Source: Phytobacter massiliensis JC163
GTDB taxonomy: Bacteria; Pseudomonadota; Gammaproteobacteria; Enterobacterales; Enterobacteriaceae
Direction of reading: 5' to 3'
NCBI RefSeq assembly: GCF_000321045.1
Contig: NZ_HE578947.1
Span: 417,278 to 452,848 of the forward strand
DNA length: 35,571 nucleotides
This document shows, one piece after another, positions 15,274 through 24,840 of the stretch; the stretch's first letter is position 1; every line of letters begins with the position of its first letter. The translations under genes and the position numbers were made by a program. The notes beneath the pieces were generated by a model. The model was not told the DNA's origin. It worked only from the letters and a program-made list of their open reading frames with translations, and did not search any database.

Positions 15274-16242
15274 TTACCCCTGCGCCGCTGCGGTTTTCAG
15301 CCCGGCGAAGGCGTCGCGAATCTCCTGCTCCGGCAGCTGAATGCCGATAAACACCATCGTGCTGTGCGGCGGCTCCTCTCCCCACGGGCGATCCCAGTCG
15401 GCGCTGTAGAGGCGCTGCACGCCCTGAAACAGCAGGCGGTTGGGCTCGCCGTCAATCCACAGCATCCCTTTGTAGCGCAAAAGCTTATCGGCAAACGACA
15501 GCAGCAGGTTTTCCATCACCCGGGAAACGGCGCTGATATCCACCGGGTAGTCCAGTTCCACCACAATCGACGAGACATCGTTTTGTTTGTCGGCGATAAA
15601 GTGAAAACGCGGCTTCGGGGCAATGTTCTCTTCCAGCATAAAGCCGTTGGTATTAAACAGATACGCCAGATCGATATCGCCGTGGGTCACGGTGTAAACC
15701 GGCGCGCGGGCGTTGATGCGAGCCAGCCGTTCGCGCAGTTTTTCACTGTCGCCCGCCACGTCTGTTTTGGTCAGCAGAATACGGTCGGCATAGCCCACCT
15801 GCGACTGGGCGATGGTGAACTGGTTCATCTGTTCGTCGGCGTGAACGGCATCCACCAGCGCGACCACACCGTCCAGCAGGTAGCGCTGGCAAAGGATCTC
15901 ATGGGAGAAAAAGGTCTGAATAATCGGGCCGGGGTCAGCCATGCCGGTGCACTCAATCACCAGCCGGTCAAAGGCGATATCGCCGCGATCCAGGCTGTCG
16001 AGCAGGTCCAGCAGCGCGTCTTCCAGTTCGTTAGAGCGGGTGCAGCAGATGCAGCCGTTGGTGAGAGTCTTGATCTGGGTGGCGCGATCGCCAATTAACT
16101 GATCGTCGACGGAGACCTCGCCAAACTCGTTTTCGATAACGGCGATTTTAAAGCCGTGTTGTTCGTTGAGGATGTGGCGCAGGAGGGTGGTTTTGCCCGC
16201 GCCCAAAAAACCGGTGAGAAGGGTCACTGCAATGGGGGTCAT
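15274..16242 (-). CDS. yjiA: COG0523-family GTPase YjiA, metal-binding
   Basis: The protein is nearly identical in recalled sequence to E. coli YjiA. It carries the P-loop GFLGAGKTT (11-19), the metal motif CICC (Cys64, Cys66, Cys67), a Walker-B-like VIECTGMADP segment, and LTKTD for guanine recognition. COG0523 G3E GTPases are metal-responsive chaperones; YjiA binds Zn, Co and Ni and hydrolyses GTP slowly. I chose the ATG at 16240-16242 rather than the upstream TTG at 16255-16257 because AGGAG lies 5 bases before it and the product begins MTPIAVTLLTG as in E. coli. It is 8 bases downstream of yjiX, forming one transcription unit. Confidence 0.95.
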   Translation of the reverse strand: MTPIAVTLLTGFLGAGKTTLLRHILNEQHGFKIAVIENEFGEVSVDDQLIGDRATQIKTLTNGCICCTRSNELEDALLDLLDSLDRGDIAFDRLVIECTGMADPGPIIQTFFSHEILCQRYLLDGVVALVDAVHADEQMNQFTIAQSQVGYADRILLTKTDVAGDSEKLRERLARINARAPVYTVTHGDIDLAYLFNTNGFMLEENIAPKPRFHFIADKQNDVSSIVVELDYPVDISAVSRVMENLLLSFADKLLRYKGMLWIDGEPNRLLFQGVQRLYSADWDRPWGEEPPHSTMVFIGIQLPEQEIRDAFAGLKTAAAQG

Positions 16243-16250
16243 TTTCACTC

Positions 16251-16454
16251 CTAGCAACAGCGTACGCCGCCTTCGCCACTGCCGCCGTAGCGCGCTTCCT
16301 GGCGTTCGCGGAAAAATTCGCTGTAGGTCATGTACGGTTTATCCGGGTGGTTAATCTTCATATGCTCAACATAGTTGTCATAATCCGGGATGCCAATCAG
16401 CATTTTCGCCGCCTGGCCGAGGTATTTTTTTGCCTGACCTAAGTTACCAAACAT
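16251..16454 (-). CDS. yjiX: Small conserved protein YjiX (YbdD/YjiX family)
   Basis: The 67-residue protein [20 protein letters not shown]...GGVRCC matches E. coli YjiX in length and nearly every position. It ends with a vicinal Cys-Cys pair. YjiX/YbdD proteins always accompany CstA-type transporters: YbdD with CstA, YjiX with BtsT. They are thought to support pyruvate uptake, which fits its place directly downstream of btsT. The ATG at 16452-16454 follows AGGATGG. A longer in-frame extension upstream would run through the hairpin at 16474-16501 and is rejected. Confidence 0.93.
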   Translation of the reverse strand: MFGNLGQAKKYLGQAAKMLIGIPDYDNYVEHMKINHPDKPYMTYSEFFRERQEARYGGSGEGGVRCC

Positions 16455-16468
16455 AATCCATCCTGATA

Positions 16469-16501
16469 AGAAAAAGCCCGGCGCATGAGCTCGCTGGGCT
16501 T
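16469..16501 (-). terminator. Intrinsic terminator/attenuator between btsT and yjiX
   Basis: On the minus strand, AAGCCC-a-GCG pairs with CGC-c-GGGCTT across an 8-base loop, followed by TTTTTCTT. The stem ends only about 20 bases before the yjiX start codon, so it would terminate most btsT transcripts or attenuate entry into yjiX-yjiA. Confidence 0.65.
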
Positions 16502-16508
16502 GTGTTCT

Positions 16509-16541
16509 CCTCACCCCGGCCCTCTCCCAATGGGAGAGGGG
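16509..16541. repeat. GA-rich palindromic intergenic repeat, copy 1 (reverse orientation)
   Basis: CCTCACCCCGGCCCTCTCCC followed by AATGGGAGAGGGG contains the 8-base palindrome arms CCTCTCCC / GGGAGAGG. It is the same repeat family as at 20781-20818 and 34149-34184, in the opposite orientation and slightly diverged. Confidence 0.65.
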
Positions 16542-16551
16542 GGAGTGCGGA

Positions 16552-18705
16552 TCAATGGTGTGAAGAGGTCTTCACGCCGCCTTCCGGCACCGGCACATAC
16601 GGCGTCTCTTTGTCGGTGCGCACGGTGTTATTGCGTACTTTCAGCCAGGTCTGGATGCCGTAGAAGATGATGCTGTACACCACCACCAGGAACAGAATGC
16701 TCAGGCCCGCGTTGGTGTAGTTGTTCACCACGATATGGTTCATGTTGGCAATCTGCTGAGCGGTGAGGTCCGCGCCGCCAGCGGCAATCTTCGCTTTATA
16801 CTGGTTAGCCATAAAGAAGAAGCCTTCCAGCTGCGGGTTGCTGCTGAACAGTTTAAGCCCCAGCGCCCAGGTGGTGCAGAGCAGCAGCCACAGAGCAGGC
16901 ACGACGGTGACCCAAATGTATTTCGTGCGCTGCATTTTGATAAGTACCACGGTGCCAAGCACCAGCGCCACGGCGGCCAGCATCTGGTTAGAGATACCGA
17001 ACAGCGGCCACAGGCTCTTCACGCCGCCCAGCGGGTCGACCACGCCCTGATAGAGCAGGTAGCCCCACAGGCCCACGCAGCCCGCAGTACCGATGACGCC
17101 CGCCACCAGCGAGTCGGTTTTCTTGAGGAACGGTACGAAGTTGCCCAGCAGGTCCTGCAGCATAAAGCGGCCTGCGCGGGTGCCCGCATCCAGTGCGGTC
17201 AGAATGAACAGCGCTTCAAACAGAATACCGAAGTGATACCAGAAGCCCATGTCCGCCATCGGCATGATCTTGTGGAAGACGTGGGCAATACCTACGGCCA
17301 GCGTTGGCGCGCCGCCCGCACGGTTGAGCACCGACGGTTCACCGATATCTTTCGCCGTCTGCATGATCTGCTCAGGGGAGATCACAAAGCCCCAGGAGCT
17401 GACGGTGGCCGCCGCGTGCGTGCTGGCGTCTTTCAGCTGCGCCAGGATCATCGCCGCGTTGTCGCCGCCCAGCTCATGCAGGTTCGGCATGGTGATGCCC
17501 AGACCGGCAGGCGGGGTGTTCATTGCAAAGTAGAGGCCCGGTTCGATAATCGATGCCGCCACCAGCGCCATCACCGCCACGAAGGACTCCATCAGCATCG
17601 CGCCGTAGCCGATAAAGCGGGCATCGGTTTCGGACGCCAGCAGTTTCGGGGTGGTGCCGGAGGCAATCAGCGCATGGAAACCGGAAACGGCGCCGCAGGC
17701 GATGGTGATAAACAGGAACGGGAACAGGGCGCCTTTCCACAGCGGGCCGGTGCCGTCAATGTACTGGGTAATCGCCGGCATTTTCAGTTCCGGGTTGAGG
17801 ATAACAATCCCCAGCGCCAGGCCAACGATAACGCCGATTTTCAGGAAGGTCGCCAGATAGTCGCGCGGGGCGAGGATCAGCCACACCGGCAGCAGCGCGG
17901 AGATAAACGCGTAGCCAATCAGCGCGAAGGTAATGGTGGTGTCTTTAAAGGTCAGCGCCGGGCCCCAGTACGGGTCGTGGGCAATCACGCCGCCGAAGTA
18001 GATAGAGGCCACCAGCAGCACGATACCAATTACCGACACTTCCCCAACGCGGCCAGGGCGCAGGAAGCGCATGTAAATGCCCATAAACAGCGCAATTGGC
18101 ACGGTGGAGCAGACGGTAAAGACGCCCCACGGGCTTTCCGCCAGCGCTTTCACCACGATCAGCGCCAGCACGGCGAGGATGATGATCATGATTAAGAAGC
18201 AGCCGAACAGGGCGATGGTGCCAGGGACGCGGCCCATCTCTTCTTTCACCATCTCGCCTAAGGAGGCGCCGTTACGGCGGGAAGAGATAAACAGCACCAT
18301 AAAGTCCTGTACCGCGCCTGCCAGCACTACGCCCGCCAGCAGCCAGAGCGTACCCGGCAGGTAGCCCATCTGGGCGGCCAGTACCGGCCCTACCAGCGGG
18401 CCTGCGCCTGCGATAGCGGCGAAGTGGTGGCCGAACAGCACGTAGCGGTTGGTCGGCACATAGTTCAGGCCGTCGTTGTTAATCACCGCTGGCGTGGCGC
18501 GCGTCGGGTCGAGTTTCATGACCTTTTGCGCGATGTAAAGGCTGTAATAGCGATACGCCACGAGGTAAACCGAAACGGAGGCGACGACGATCCACAGCGC
18601 GCTGACATGCTCGCCGCGACGTAACGCTATCACGGACAGGCAGAACGCGCCGAGGATGCCAAGCAGCATCCAGGGTATGTGTTTGAGTAGTTTTTTAGTA
18701 TCCAT
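16552..18705 (-). CDS. btsT: High-affinity pyruvate:proton symporter BtsT
   Basis: The 717-residue CstA-family membrane protein matches E. coli BtsT (YjiY). It begins MDTKK, contains [22 protein letters not shown] (the CstA signature, about 97-118) and ends [16 protein letters not shown]. It has about 16-18 membrane segments. BtsT imports pyruvate and is switched on by the BtsS/BtsR two-component system when nutrients run low. I chose the ATG at 18703-18705 because AGG lies 6 bases upstream and the N-terminus then aligns with E. coli. Upstream DNA contains five BtsR-like motifs and a CRP site. It is followed by yjiX and yjiA behind a hairpin. Confidence 0.95.
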   Translation of the reverse strand: MDTKKLLKHIPWMLLGILGAFCLSVIALRRGEHVSALWIVVASVSVYLVAYRYYSLYIAQKVMKLDPTRATPAVINNDGLNYVPTNRYVLFGHHFAAIAGAGPLVGPVLAAQMGYLPGTLWLLAGVVLAGAVQDFMVLFISSRRNGASLGEMVKEEMGRVPGTIALFGCFLIMIIILAVLALIVVKALAESPWGVFTVCSTVPIALFMGIYMRFLRPGRVGEVSVIGIVLLVASIYFGGVIAHDPYWGPALTFKDTTITFALIGYAFISALLPVWLILAPRDYLATFLKIGVIVGLALGIVILNPELKMPAITQYIDGTGPLWKGALFPFLFITIACGAVSGFHALIASGTTPKLLASETDARFIGYGAMLMESFVAVMALVAASIIEPGLYFAMNTPPAGLGITMPNLHELGGDNAAMILAQLKDASTHAAATVSSWGFVISPEQIMQTAKDIGEPSVLNRAGGAPTLAVGIAHVFHKIMPMADMGFWYHFGILFEALFILTALDAGTRAGRFMLQDLLGNFVPFLKKTDSLVAGVIGTAGCVGLWGYLLYQGVVDPLGGVKSLWPLFGISNQMLAAVALVLGTVVLIKMQRTKYIWVTVVPALWLLLCTTWALGLKLFSSNPQLEGFFFMANQYKAKIAAGGADLTAQQIANMNHIVVNNYTNAGLSILFLVVVYSIIFYGIQTWLKVRNNTVRTDKETPYVPVPEGGVKTSSHH

Positions 18706-18813
18706 ATCAGACCTGATCATCAAGAAGAATGAAATCGGAGTTGAAGGGTTAAAAGTTGACCTTGCTGGCGACGATCATGACAAATTTCAAGCGTCAAAAG
18801 GGGAGGAGTTGGC

Positions 18814-18918
18814 TAAGCGGCAGGAAAAAGGGGGGTAAGCGGTTGTCCAGGTCGCTAAGCGGTTTTATACGCGGCTAAGCGGCAGTAGAAATGTGACCTC
18901 GATCACGCGATAAGCGGT
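18814..18918 (-). promoter_or_regulatory. Five direct repeats matching the BtsR (YehT) binding motif
   Basis: TAAGCGG occurs in the same orientation at 18814, 18836, 18856, 18876 and 18911, a spacing of 22, 20, 20 and 35 bp. On the btsT strand the copies at 18836, 18856 and 18911 read ACCGCTTA and the other two GCCGCTTA. The reported BtsR motif, as I remember it, is ACC[G/A]CT[C/T]A in tandem with a linker of about 13 bp, so three copies match all eight positions. Spacing near two helical turns puts neighbours on the same DNA face. BtsR binding here is inferred. Confidence 0.7.
18889..18910. promoter_or_regulatory. CRP-cAMP binding site
   Basis: TGTGA (18892-18896), six bases, then TCACG (18903-18907) matches the CRP consensus TGTGA-N6-TCACA at 9 of 10 core positions. 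CRP is known to affect both btsT and tsr in E. coli. The site lies between the fourth and fifth BtsR-like repeats. Confidence 0.75.
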
Positions 18919-19004
18919 AGATAAACAGCAACTTATCCCCTGAGCGCGCAGGTAAGAGCGGTATATTGTGCAGCAAAGCCGCCGTTTTTAAGCACAGTTT
19001 CTTT

Positions 19005-19031
19005 TAAAGTTTTGCCGCTCCAGGCCGAAAA
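19005..19031 (+). promoter_or_regulatory. Sigma-28 (FliA) promoter of tsr
   Basis: TAAAGTTT (19005-19012), 11 bases, GCCGAAAA (19024-19031) matches the flagellar sigma-28 consensus TAAAGTTT-N11-GCCGATAA at 15 of 16 positions. The tsr ATG is 31 bases downstream of the -10 element, giving a short leader. Confidence 0.88.
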
Positions 19032-19061
19032 ACTGTTACCGGGTTAAAGGAAACAGAAAAC

Positions 19062-20726
19062 ATGTTAAATCGTATTAAACTTGTCACCAGCTTATTTCTG
19101 GTGTTGGGATTATTTGGTCTTTTACAACTCACCTCTGGCGGCTTGTTCTTCAACGCCATCAAGAACGACAAAGAAAACTTCACCGTACTGCAAACCATTC
19201 GCCAGCAGCAGTCAACGCTCAACGCCAGTTGGGTCGCGCTGTTGCAGACGCGAAATACCCTGAACCGCGCCGGGATCCGTTACATGATGGATCAGAACAA
19301 CATCGGCAGCGGCGCGACGGTGAACGAACTGATGCAGACCGCCAGCGGCCTGCTCAACGTGGCGGAAAAGCACTGGAATGAATACCAGTCACTGCCGCGC
19401 GATCCGCGCCAGAGTGAAGCGGCGGCCGCAGAGATTAAACGCAACTACGATATTTACCACAACGCGCTGGCGGAGCTTATTCAACTGCTGGGCGAAGGTA
19501 AAATCAATGCGTTCTTTGACCAGCCGACGCAAAGCTTCCAGGACAATTTCGAGAAGCCGTATGTTGACTATCTGCAGCAAAACGATCGCCTGTACGCCCT
19601 GGCGGTAAGCGACAGCAACAGCTCGTACAACACCGCGCTGTGGATCGTCATCAGCGTGCTGCTGGTGGTGCTGGCGGTTATCGTCCTCGTGTGGCTGGGT
19701 ATCAAACGGGTGATGATCGCGCCGCTGAACCACCTGATCGAAAACATTCGTCATATCGCAGGCGGCGACCTTGAACAGCGTATCAACGTTGAAGGCACCA
19801 ATGAGATGGGCCAGCTGGCCGATAGCCTGCGCCATATGCAGAGCGAGCTGGTACGCACCGTTGGCGATGTGCGCAGCGGCGCAGACGCTATCTACAGCGG
19901 CGCGAGCGAAATCTCCGCTGGCAATAACGATCTCTCCTCCCGTACCGAGCAGCAGGCGGCCTCGCTGGAGGAGACGGCAGCCAGTATGGAAGAGCTGACG
20001 GCGACGGTGAAACAGAACGCCGAAAACGCCCGTCAGGCCAGCCATCTGGCGCTGAGCGCCTCGGAAACGGCGCAGAAGGGCGGTAAAGTGGTGGATAATG
20101 TGGTGCAGACCATGCGCGATATTACCGCCAGTTCGCAGAAAATCGCCGATATTATCAGCGTGATCGACGGCATTGCCTTCCAGACCAACATCCTGGCGCT
20201 GAACGCCGCGGTAGAAGCCGCGCGCGCAGGCGAACAGGGCCGCGGCTTTGCCGTGGTCGCGGGGGAAGTACGTAACCTGGCGCAGCGCAGTGCCCAGGCG
20301 GCCCGTGAGATTAAGAGCCTGATTGAAGACTCCGTTGGCCGCGTTGAGCTGGGCTCTACGCTGGTAGAGAGCGCCGGTGAAACCATGGACGAAATCGTCA
20401 ACGCCGTTACCCGCGTGACCGATATCATGGGCGAAATCGCCTCTGCTTCTGATGAGCAGAGCCGTGGTATCGACCAGGTAGGTCTGGCGGTGGCTGAAAT
20501 GGATCGCGTGACGCAGCAGAACGCCTCGCTGGTGGAAGAGTCCGCCGCCGCGGCCGCCGCGCTGGAAGAGCAGGCGAGCCGCCTGACCCAGGCCGTCGCG
20601 GTGTTCCGTACCCGTCGTGAACCGCGCCCTGAGACGGCAGCCGTCGCCGCAAAACCGGCGGTTTCGCCGGTGCTGCTGCGTAAGAGCGCGGTAACGGATT
20701 CAGGCGATAACTGGGAAACCTTCTGA
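19062..20726 (+). CDS. tsr: Serine chemoreceptor Tsr (methyl-accepting chemotaxis protein)
   Basis: The 554-residue receptor has membrane helix 1 (about 7-30), a periplasmic four-helix sensor domain, membrane helix 2 (about 190-212), a HAMP domain (about 213-266) and a long signalling hairpin. The hairpin tip [34 protein letters not shown] (in outline; it reads VIDGIAF here) contacts CheA and CheW. The serine-binding residues of E. coli Tsr, Arg64, Arg69, Arg73 and Thr156, are all at identical positions. The C-terminus is NWETF, the tether for methyltransferase CheR and methylesterase CheB. Its promoter is of the sigma-28 flagellar type. It is followed by REP elements. Confidence 0.96.
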   Translation: MLNRIKLVTSLFLVLGLFGLLQLTSGGLFFNAIKNDKENFTVLQTIRQQQSTLNASWVALLQTRNTLNRAGIRYMMDQNNIGSGATVNELMQTASGLLNVAEKHWNEYQSLPRDPRQSEAAAAEIKRNYDIYHNALAELIQLLGEGKINAFFDQPTQSFQDNFEKPYVDYLQQNDRLYALAVSDSNSSYNTALWIVISVLLVVLAVIVLVWLGIKRVMIAPLNHLIENIRHIAGGDLEQRINVEGTNEMGQLADSLRHMQSELVRTVGDVRSGADAIYSGASEISAGNNDLSSRTEQQAASLEETAASMEELTATVKQNAENARQASHLALSASETAQKGGKVVDNVVQTMRDITASSQKIADIISVIDGIAFQTNILALNAAVEAARAGEQGRGFAVVAGEVRNLAQRSAQAAREIKSLIEDSVGRVELGSTLVESAGETMDEIVNAVTRVTDIMGEIASASDEQSRGIDQVGLAVAEMDRVTQQNASLVEESAAAAAALEEQASRLTQAVAVFRTRREPRPETAAVAAKPAVSPVLLRKSAVTDSGDNWETF

Positions 20727-20734
20727 TAAAAACG

Positions 20735-20876
20735 CGCCCGGGATATTCCCGGGTGCGCTGCTTACCGGGCTACATATCAATCCCCTCTCCCCTTTGGGGA
20801 GAGGGTCAGGGTGAGGGGAACATGCGACTCAGTCCCGTAGCCCGGATAAGGCATCCTGCCGCATCCGGGAAAAACG
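20735..20876. repeat. Composite REP/BIME region downstream of tsr
   Basis: An inverted repeat CCCGGGA-tat-TCCCGGG (20737-20753 approximately) and a CTTACCGGGCTAC REP half are followed by the GA-rich repeat at 20781-20818. The region ends with GTAGCCCGGATAAGGCATC and GCCGCATCCGGGA. The elements lie between the convergent tsr and opgB genes. The first hairpin has no T-run and is not called a terminator. Confidence 0.75.
20781..20818. repeat. GA-rich palindromic intergenic repeat, copy 2
   Basis: TCCCCTCTCCCC-TTT-GGGGAGAGGG followed by TCAGGGTGAGGGGAACAT forms a 10-base stem with an adjacent GGGTGAGGGG tail. It matches the copy at 34149-34184 in both sequence and orientation, including the trailing AACAT. 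Confidence 0.75.
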
Positions 20877-20882
20877 CCCCGT

Positions 20883-23174
20883 TTACCCTTCGGTTTTCAC
20901 CACTTTAATCTCTACCATGCCGATGCCAAGCTTACGCGGGGAGTGGCCAAGAATATTCCCCTCGTTAGTGGACTGCGGGTCCGGCGGTACAATCACCAGC
21001 TTATTGCTGTGCGTCGGGTTAGCGAAGCGCAGCGTGGTGGTGGAGACATCATTCCCCAGCGTCAGCGTCTGCTCTTCGTTACCCACACGCACTGGCACCG
21101 GCCGGTTGGCATTGGGGCCGTAGGCTTTCGCGGTGATCACCAGATCGAACGTCTCCGGCAGCGGGTCGTTAAATTCGATGGTCACCTCGTTGCCAAGCTG
21201 CGCGTTGGACCAGCGGCCCCAGCTTTCCGGGCGGGAGATACCGCTGAACTTCTTCACCTCTTCCGGCGCGCCCGCCACGTTAAAGACGAAGCTGTCAGCT
21301 TTATAGCGAATATCGTCATCGACGATTTTCAGCCTGTCGACGTTCTGCTTGTAGCGGTCGGTGCTGATGACCGTATCCCGGAATGCGGTTTTCCCCGTCC
21401 ACTGCGCTTTATCCACCGCCTGTACCGTTTGCTGGCCGCCAAGCTGGCCCTGGGATACACACCAGCCGGTGGAGAGCGCCAGCTCAGGCGCCCACAGACG
21501 GGCCATTTTGTAGCACTGATCGACCCAGACGAAGTTATCGCGCGGGGCGAAATCGGCAAGCTGGTAGCGCAGCGGCGCGGAGTACTCGCTCTCCGGCAGC
21601 GGCTCCACGCGTTTACTTGAGACGCGCACCAGCAGCGGCAGGCGGAACTTGCTGCCCGAGAAGGCGATGGTTTTCTTCTCCCGATCGATGGTGAAATCCT
21701 TCATCTCTTTCGGGAAGTTCCACAGGCGAATGATGTCCGGCTTCCAGGCGAGGATCTTCTCTTTCATATTGAGGAATTCGCCGGAGAGCGACTGGCCGGA
21801 GAGGCTGCTGCGGCCCAGACCCAGGTAGTTATCGCCGCCCAGCATATCCAGCACCGTCGCGCCGTTATCCATGGTGCTGCGCTTAACCGCCAGCGTCTCC
21901 TGCTGGGGCTCGTCGCCGCGCAGAACGAAGAAGAGGTTTTTGCGGTCTTCTTTGTTCAGGTACTTCCACGCCGTGTTGTTCATGGCGAGATGGTCCGACG
22001 ACACCACAATCACCGTGTCTTTAAACCACGGCGAGGCTTTGATTTTGTTAATCAGGGCGGCGATATGCTGCTGGCTACAGGTCACCGCGCTAAAGGACTG
22101 GTTAGGTTTGCCGTCGAACGCATAGCTTTTACGCTCGCAGCTGCGGGAAACAAACCCGTCCGGATGATGGGTATCGACGGTCAGCGCAAACAGCGAAAAA
22201 CGCTGGCCGGAACGGGACAACTCTTCGTACTTCTTCCACACCTCGTCGAGTACCGTGTCGTCGTAAAAACCCCAGTCGTTACGGTAAGCCGGGTCGCTGA
22301 CCACGGTTTTCAGCTCTTCGGCCCCCACAAGGTGGTCAAAGCCGTGCGACTTAAGGAATACATCTTTACCGGCGAAGCGTAAGTTAGCGCCCTGAATAAA
22401 ATAGTTGCTGTAGCCGGAGTTTTTCAGGATGTCGCCCAGACAGACATTCTGCGGGAAAAAGCTCGACATCGACGCGGACGCGTTGCCTTCAAAGGGGGCA
22501 AACAGCGGAATGCCGCACTGGGAAGAGACCATTCCGGCGATGGTGTAATCCGTGCCGGGAAGCTGCTCGGTTTGCGTGAAATCCAGCCCCTGGTCTTTTA
22601 ACGCGCCAAGCTCCGGCGTCAGGCCGGGAAAGGCATCGTTATTAAAATAGGTGCGCTCAAGACTTTCGCCGTAGATATACACCAGGTTGAGTTTGGGGTT
22701 GGGGATCGTTTTCGCCGGTTGCTTATAGTAAACGGGGAAATCGGGATCGCCTTCGCGCGTCTGGGATTTCACCAGCTCGGTTATCTGACGAAACGCCGGG
22801 CTGGCATCCACCGACCCTAACGCCAGCAGCAGCGCCAGCAGGCTGTAGCCAAAGTGGTACGGAAGGTGACGGCGGCGACGCAGCACCCAGCCGAGGGCGA
22901 CGAACACCGCCACCAGCGCCAGCAAAAGACCCGCGCCGGGCAGCAGATATTTGCCGATCCCCGCGCCGGTCAGGCTGTTGGTTAAGGTATAGAGAACCGC
23001 GTCATTAATGCCGTCGCCGGTAAAATAGCTGCTGGCGTACAGGGTGATGTTTAATAGGACGAAAAAGCCCAGCACCAGCAAAATTGCGGTGAACCACCAG
23101 GTATTGCGTCCCCCTTTCCAGGCATAAATCGCCACGGAAGCGAGAAAGAGAATAATTGAAAGTAACTCGGACAA
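20883..23174 (-). CDS. opgB: Phosphoglycerol transferase I (MdoB/OpgB)
   Basis: The 763-residue protein is the same length as E. coli OpgB and matches throughout as I recall it. Four membrane segments at the N-terminus (about 4-22, 27-48, 75-97, 108-125) are followed by a periplasmic sulfatase/alkaline-phosphatase-fold domain containing [10 protein letters not shown] and SSDHLAMNN. It transfers phosphoglycerol from phosphatidylglycerol to osmoregulated periplasmic glucans. The start codon is TTG at 23172-23174 with GAGGA 7 bases upstream. An ATG 10 bases before it is out of frame. The E. coli neighbour yjjA is absent between opgB and dnaC. Confidence 0.95.
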   Translation of the reverse strand: MSELLSIILFLASVAIYAWKGGRNTWWFTAILLVLGFFVLLNITLYASSYFTGDGINDAVLYTLTNSLTGAGIGKYLLPGAGLLLALVAVFVALGWVLRRRRHLPYHFGYSLLALLLALGSVDASPAFRQITELVKSQTREGDPDFPVYYKQPAKTIPNPKLNLVYIYGESLERTYFNNDAFPGLTPELGALKDQGLDFTQTEQLPGTDYTIAGMVSSQCGIPLFAPFEGNASASMSSFFPQNVCLGDILKNSGYSNYFIQGANLRFAGKDVFLKSHGFDHLVGAEELKTVVSDPAYRNDWGFYDDTVLDEVWKKYEELSRSGQRFSLFALTVDTHHPDGFVSRSCERKSYAFDGKPNQSFSAVTCSQQHIAALINKIKASPWFKDTVIVVSSDHLAMNNTAWKYLNKEDRKNLFFVLRGDEPQQETLAVKRSTMDNGATVLDMLGGDNYLGLGRSSLSGQSLSGEFLNMKEKILAWKPDIIRLWNFPKEMKDFTIDREKKTIAFSGSKFRLPLLVRVSSKRVEPLPESEYSAPLRYQLADFAPRDNFVWVDQCYKMARLWAPELALSTGWCVSQGQLGGQQTVQAVDKAQWTGKTAFRDTVISTDRYKQNVDRLKIVDDDIRYKADSFVFNVAGAPEEVKKFSGISRPESWGRWSNAQLGNEVTIEFNDPLPETFDLVITAKAYGPNANRPVPVRVGNEEQTLTLGNDVSTTTLRFANPTHSNKLVIVPPDPQSTNEGNILGHSPRKLGIGMVEIKVVKTEG

Positions 23175-23373
23175 CCGGCATTCCTCAGCGCCGCTGGCGC
23201 AGGGCCAGCGTTTGGTCTTTTTAGCAGGAAATACACTGTAATTGCGATGTCATTTAGCTGCAATTGTAGCGTCACGTTTTTGCGCTGTTATTAGGAATTG
23301 GTTTAGATAGCGGGATGTTTGATCCCTGTCGCAACTGTTAGCGGCCATTTCGTGACGCGACAGGGAAGGGGGA

Positions 23374-24111
23374 TTAATACTCTTTGCCGGTAACGCGGCT
23401 ACGGTAGCTGTCCCAGTTGAAATTCACCCACAGACTGTTGCCCAGCCGCATGCGGTCCATGACCCGCTCGCCTAACAGCTTGTTCATTTCATCCAGGTTG
23501 CTGTTGGTTAACATGCCGGTCGGGCGTTTTGACGAAGAGCGGCGATCGACGATCTGGTTAATGATCACTTTTTCATAGCGCGACTCGGTCTGCATGCCGA
23601 TCTCGTCGATCACCAGCAGATCGACGCTGCTCAGATCGGTCAACAGCTGCTCTTCGCTGCTCTCGCGGTTGCCGAACGTCTCTTTCATGGCGGACATGAT
23701 ATCGGCCACGGTAATGATTAACACCGATTTGCCCTGTAACAGCAGCTCATTGCAGATGGCCGCCGCCAGATGGTTTTTACCGGTGCCCGGCTTGCCGGCG
23801 AAGATAAAGCTGGCGATATTGCCGTCAAACTCCGCCACATACTGCCGTGCCTGGCTTAGAGCGCGCATCTGGCCTTCGCACTCCACTTTATAGTTATCAA
23901 ACGAACAGTTCTGGTGCAGCGGGCGGATGCCGGAGCGGTTAAAGGTGCGCTGCATCTTCATCGCCCGGTTTTCACGCGCGATAGCGGCGGCACGAATTTC
24001 ACCCTGTTCCTTCTGCCAGGCCATGAGCTCTTCGCCGCTTTTAAAGGCCGGTTGCGTGTTGGCTGGCATCATCCGTTGCAGCCGTTTCATCAGTTCGCCG
24101 ACGTCTTTCAT
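23374..24111 (-). CDS. dnaC: DnaB helicase loader DnaC
   Basis: The 245-residue AAA+ protein is the E. coli length. Residues 1-60 form the DnaB-binding region. Walker A is GKPGTGKN (106-113), Walker B LLVIDEIG (165-172) with Asp169 and Glu170, and a sensor/ISM region follows. DnaC loads the DnaB helicase at oriC and at restart sites. Its ATG is 2 bases after the dnaT stop, with AGGA inside the dnaT end, so the two are translated together as the dnaTC operon. Confidence 0.97.
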   Translation of the reverse strand: MKDVGELMKRLQRMMPANTQPAFKSGEELMAWQKEQGEIRAAAIARENRAMKMQRTFNRSGIRPLHQNCSFDNYKVECEGQMRALSQARQYVAEFDGNIASFIFAGKPGTGKNHLAAAICNELLLQGKSVLIITVADIMSAMKETFGNRESSEEQLLTDLSSVDLLVIDEIGMQTESRYEKVIINQIVDRRSSSKRPTGMLTNSNLDEMNKLLGERVMDRMRLGNSLWVNFNWDSYRSRVTGKEY

Positions 24112-24113
24112 CG

Positions 24114-24653
24114 TTATCCTCTAAAACCGGGTGGAATTTCACTGTCAGGCTGGGAAATCGCGTTGATGTCGCGTTTGACCGCGCCGCCCTGGTTCGCGCG
24201 GCTTATCTGAACGCTGCGCGCGAGTTTTTGCTGCCACTGTACATGATGGAACACTTTACCTTCAGCCTGCCAGTAGGCGACAAACGCCGCCAGCTCTTCT
24301 GGCGTGACGGGCTCGGCAAGGGCGATACCCCACAGCGCGGCCAGCCGCTGAAAATCCGCATCCGGCTGCCAGCCGGGATAGAGGGCGAATTTCCCCATCG
24401 GCACGTTGACCGGCGCGGCGGCGGGCTCGTCGTAGAGTTGCGCATCCAGCGCGATATCGCTGGCCGGGCGCGCCAGCCGGGCTTCGAGCGCCAGTAATGC
24501 TTCCAGGCGGGCCGGGGTAACGGCATAAAATGCGGGGCGATTATCGGCAAATACTGCAACGGCGCCGCCTTCCGCTTGCGCCAGAACGCGGGGGTGATCG
24601 CGCATAAATTCATCAATGCCGATAACATTGGACGTCAGGATTCTGGAGGACAT
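24114..24653 (-). CDS. dnaT: Primosomal protein DnaT
   Basis: The 179-residue protein matches E. coli DnaT in length and overall sequence. It begins [20 protein letters not shown], carries the PriB/ssDNA-related central segment [19 protein letters not shown], and ends in [10 protein letters not shown]. DnaT acts with PriA, PriB and DnaC to reload helicase at stalled forks. It is the first gene of the dnaTC pair. The 187 bases upstream separate it from the inserted ohr gene and contain that gene's terminator. Confidence 0.95.
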   Translation of the reverse strand: MSSRILTSNVIGIDEFMRDHPRVLAQAEGGAVAVFADNRPAFYAVTPARLEALLALEARLARPASDIALDAQLYDEPAAAPVNVPMGKFALYPGWQPDADFQRLAALWGIALAEPVTPEELAAFVAYWQAEGKVFHHVQWQQKLARSVQISRANQGGAVKRDINAISQPDSEIPPGFRG

Positions 24654-24756
24654 AACGCGTTCTCAAAACAGGACAACAACAGCACAGAAACTCTGCGACG
24701 AAACTCGCAGGCATAATGACACATAGTAACACAGTGGGGGCGAAGGAGAGCAGCGA

Positions 24757-24780
24757 CGAAAAAGCCGGGTTGCCCCGGCT
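24757..24780 (-). terminator. Rho-independent terminator downstream of ohr
   Basis: On the minus strand AGCCGGG-GCAA-CCCGGCT (24763-24780) is a 7-base perfect stem with a tetraloop followed by TTTTC. It lies about 60 bases after the ohr stop, ends the ohr transcript, and insulates dnaT. Confidence 0.85.
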
Positions 24781-24840
24781 GTGTGTTTTCCCAATGGTGC
24801 TGGCTGCCGGATCTTAAACGAGCGTTCGTCCGGCTTAGTA

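Larger units (their letters stand above)
18706..19061. other. btsT-tsr divergent regulatory region
   Basis: The 356 bases between two divergent genes hold the BtsR-like repeats (18814-18918), the CRP site (18889-18910) and the sigma-28 tsr promoter (19005-19031). I could not assign a convincing -10/-35 pair for btsT. No small ORF with a ribosome binding site was found. Confidence 0.7.

Noticed and set aside
16735-18195. 486-codon ORF on the plus strand, opposite btsT
   Set aside because: It is the antisense shadow of btsT, a GC-rich gene with strong codon bias. Its product is rich in His, Arg and Gln with no recognisable domain and no ribosome binding site.
18769-18797. TTGACG at 18792-18797 (minus strand) as the btsT -35 element
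   Set aside because: No -10-like hexamer occurs at 15-19 bp spacing, so the btsT promoter is left unassigned.
20737-20760. Hairpin after tsr as a Rho-independent terminator
   Set aside because: The stem CCCGGGA/TCCCGGG is strong, but no T-run follows and REP motifs continue directly, so it is treated as part of the repeat element.
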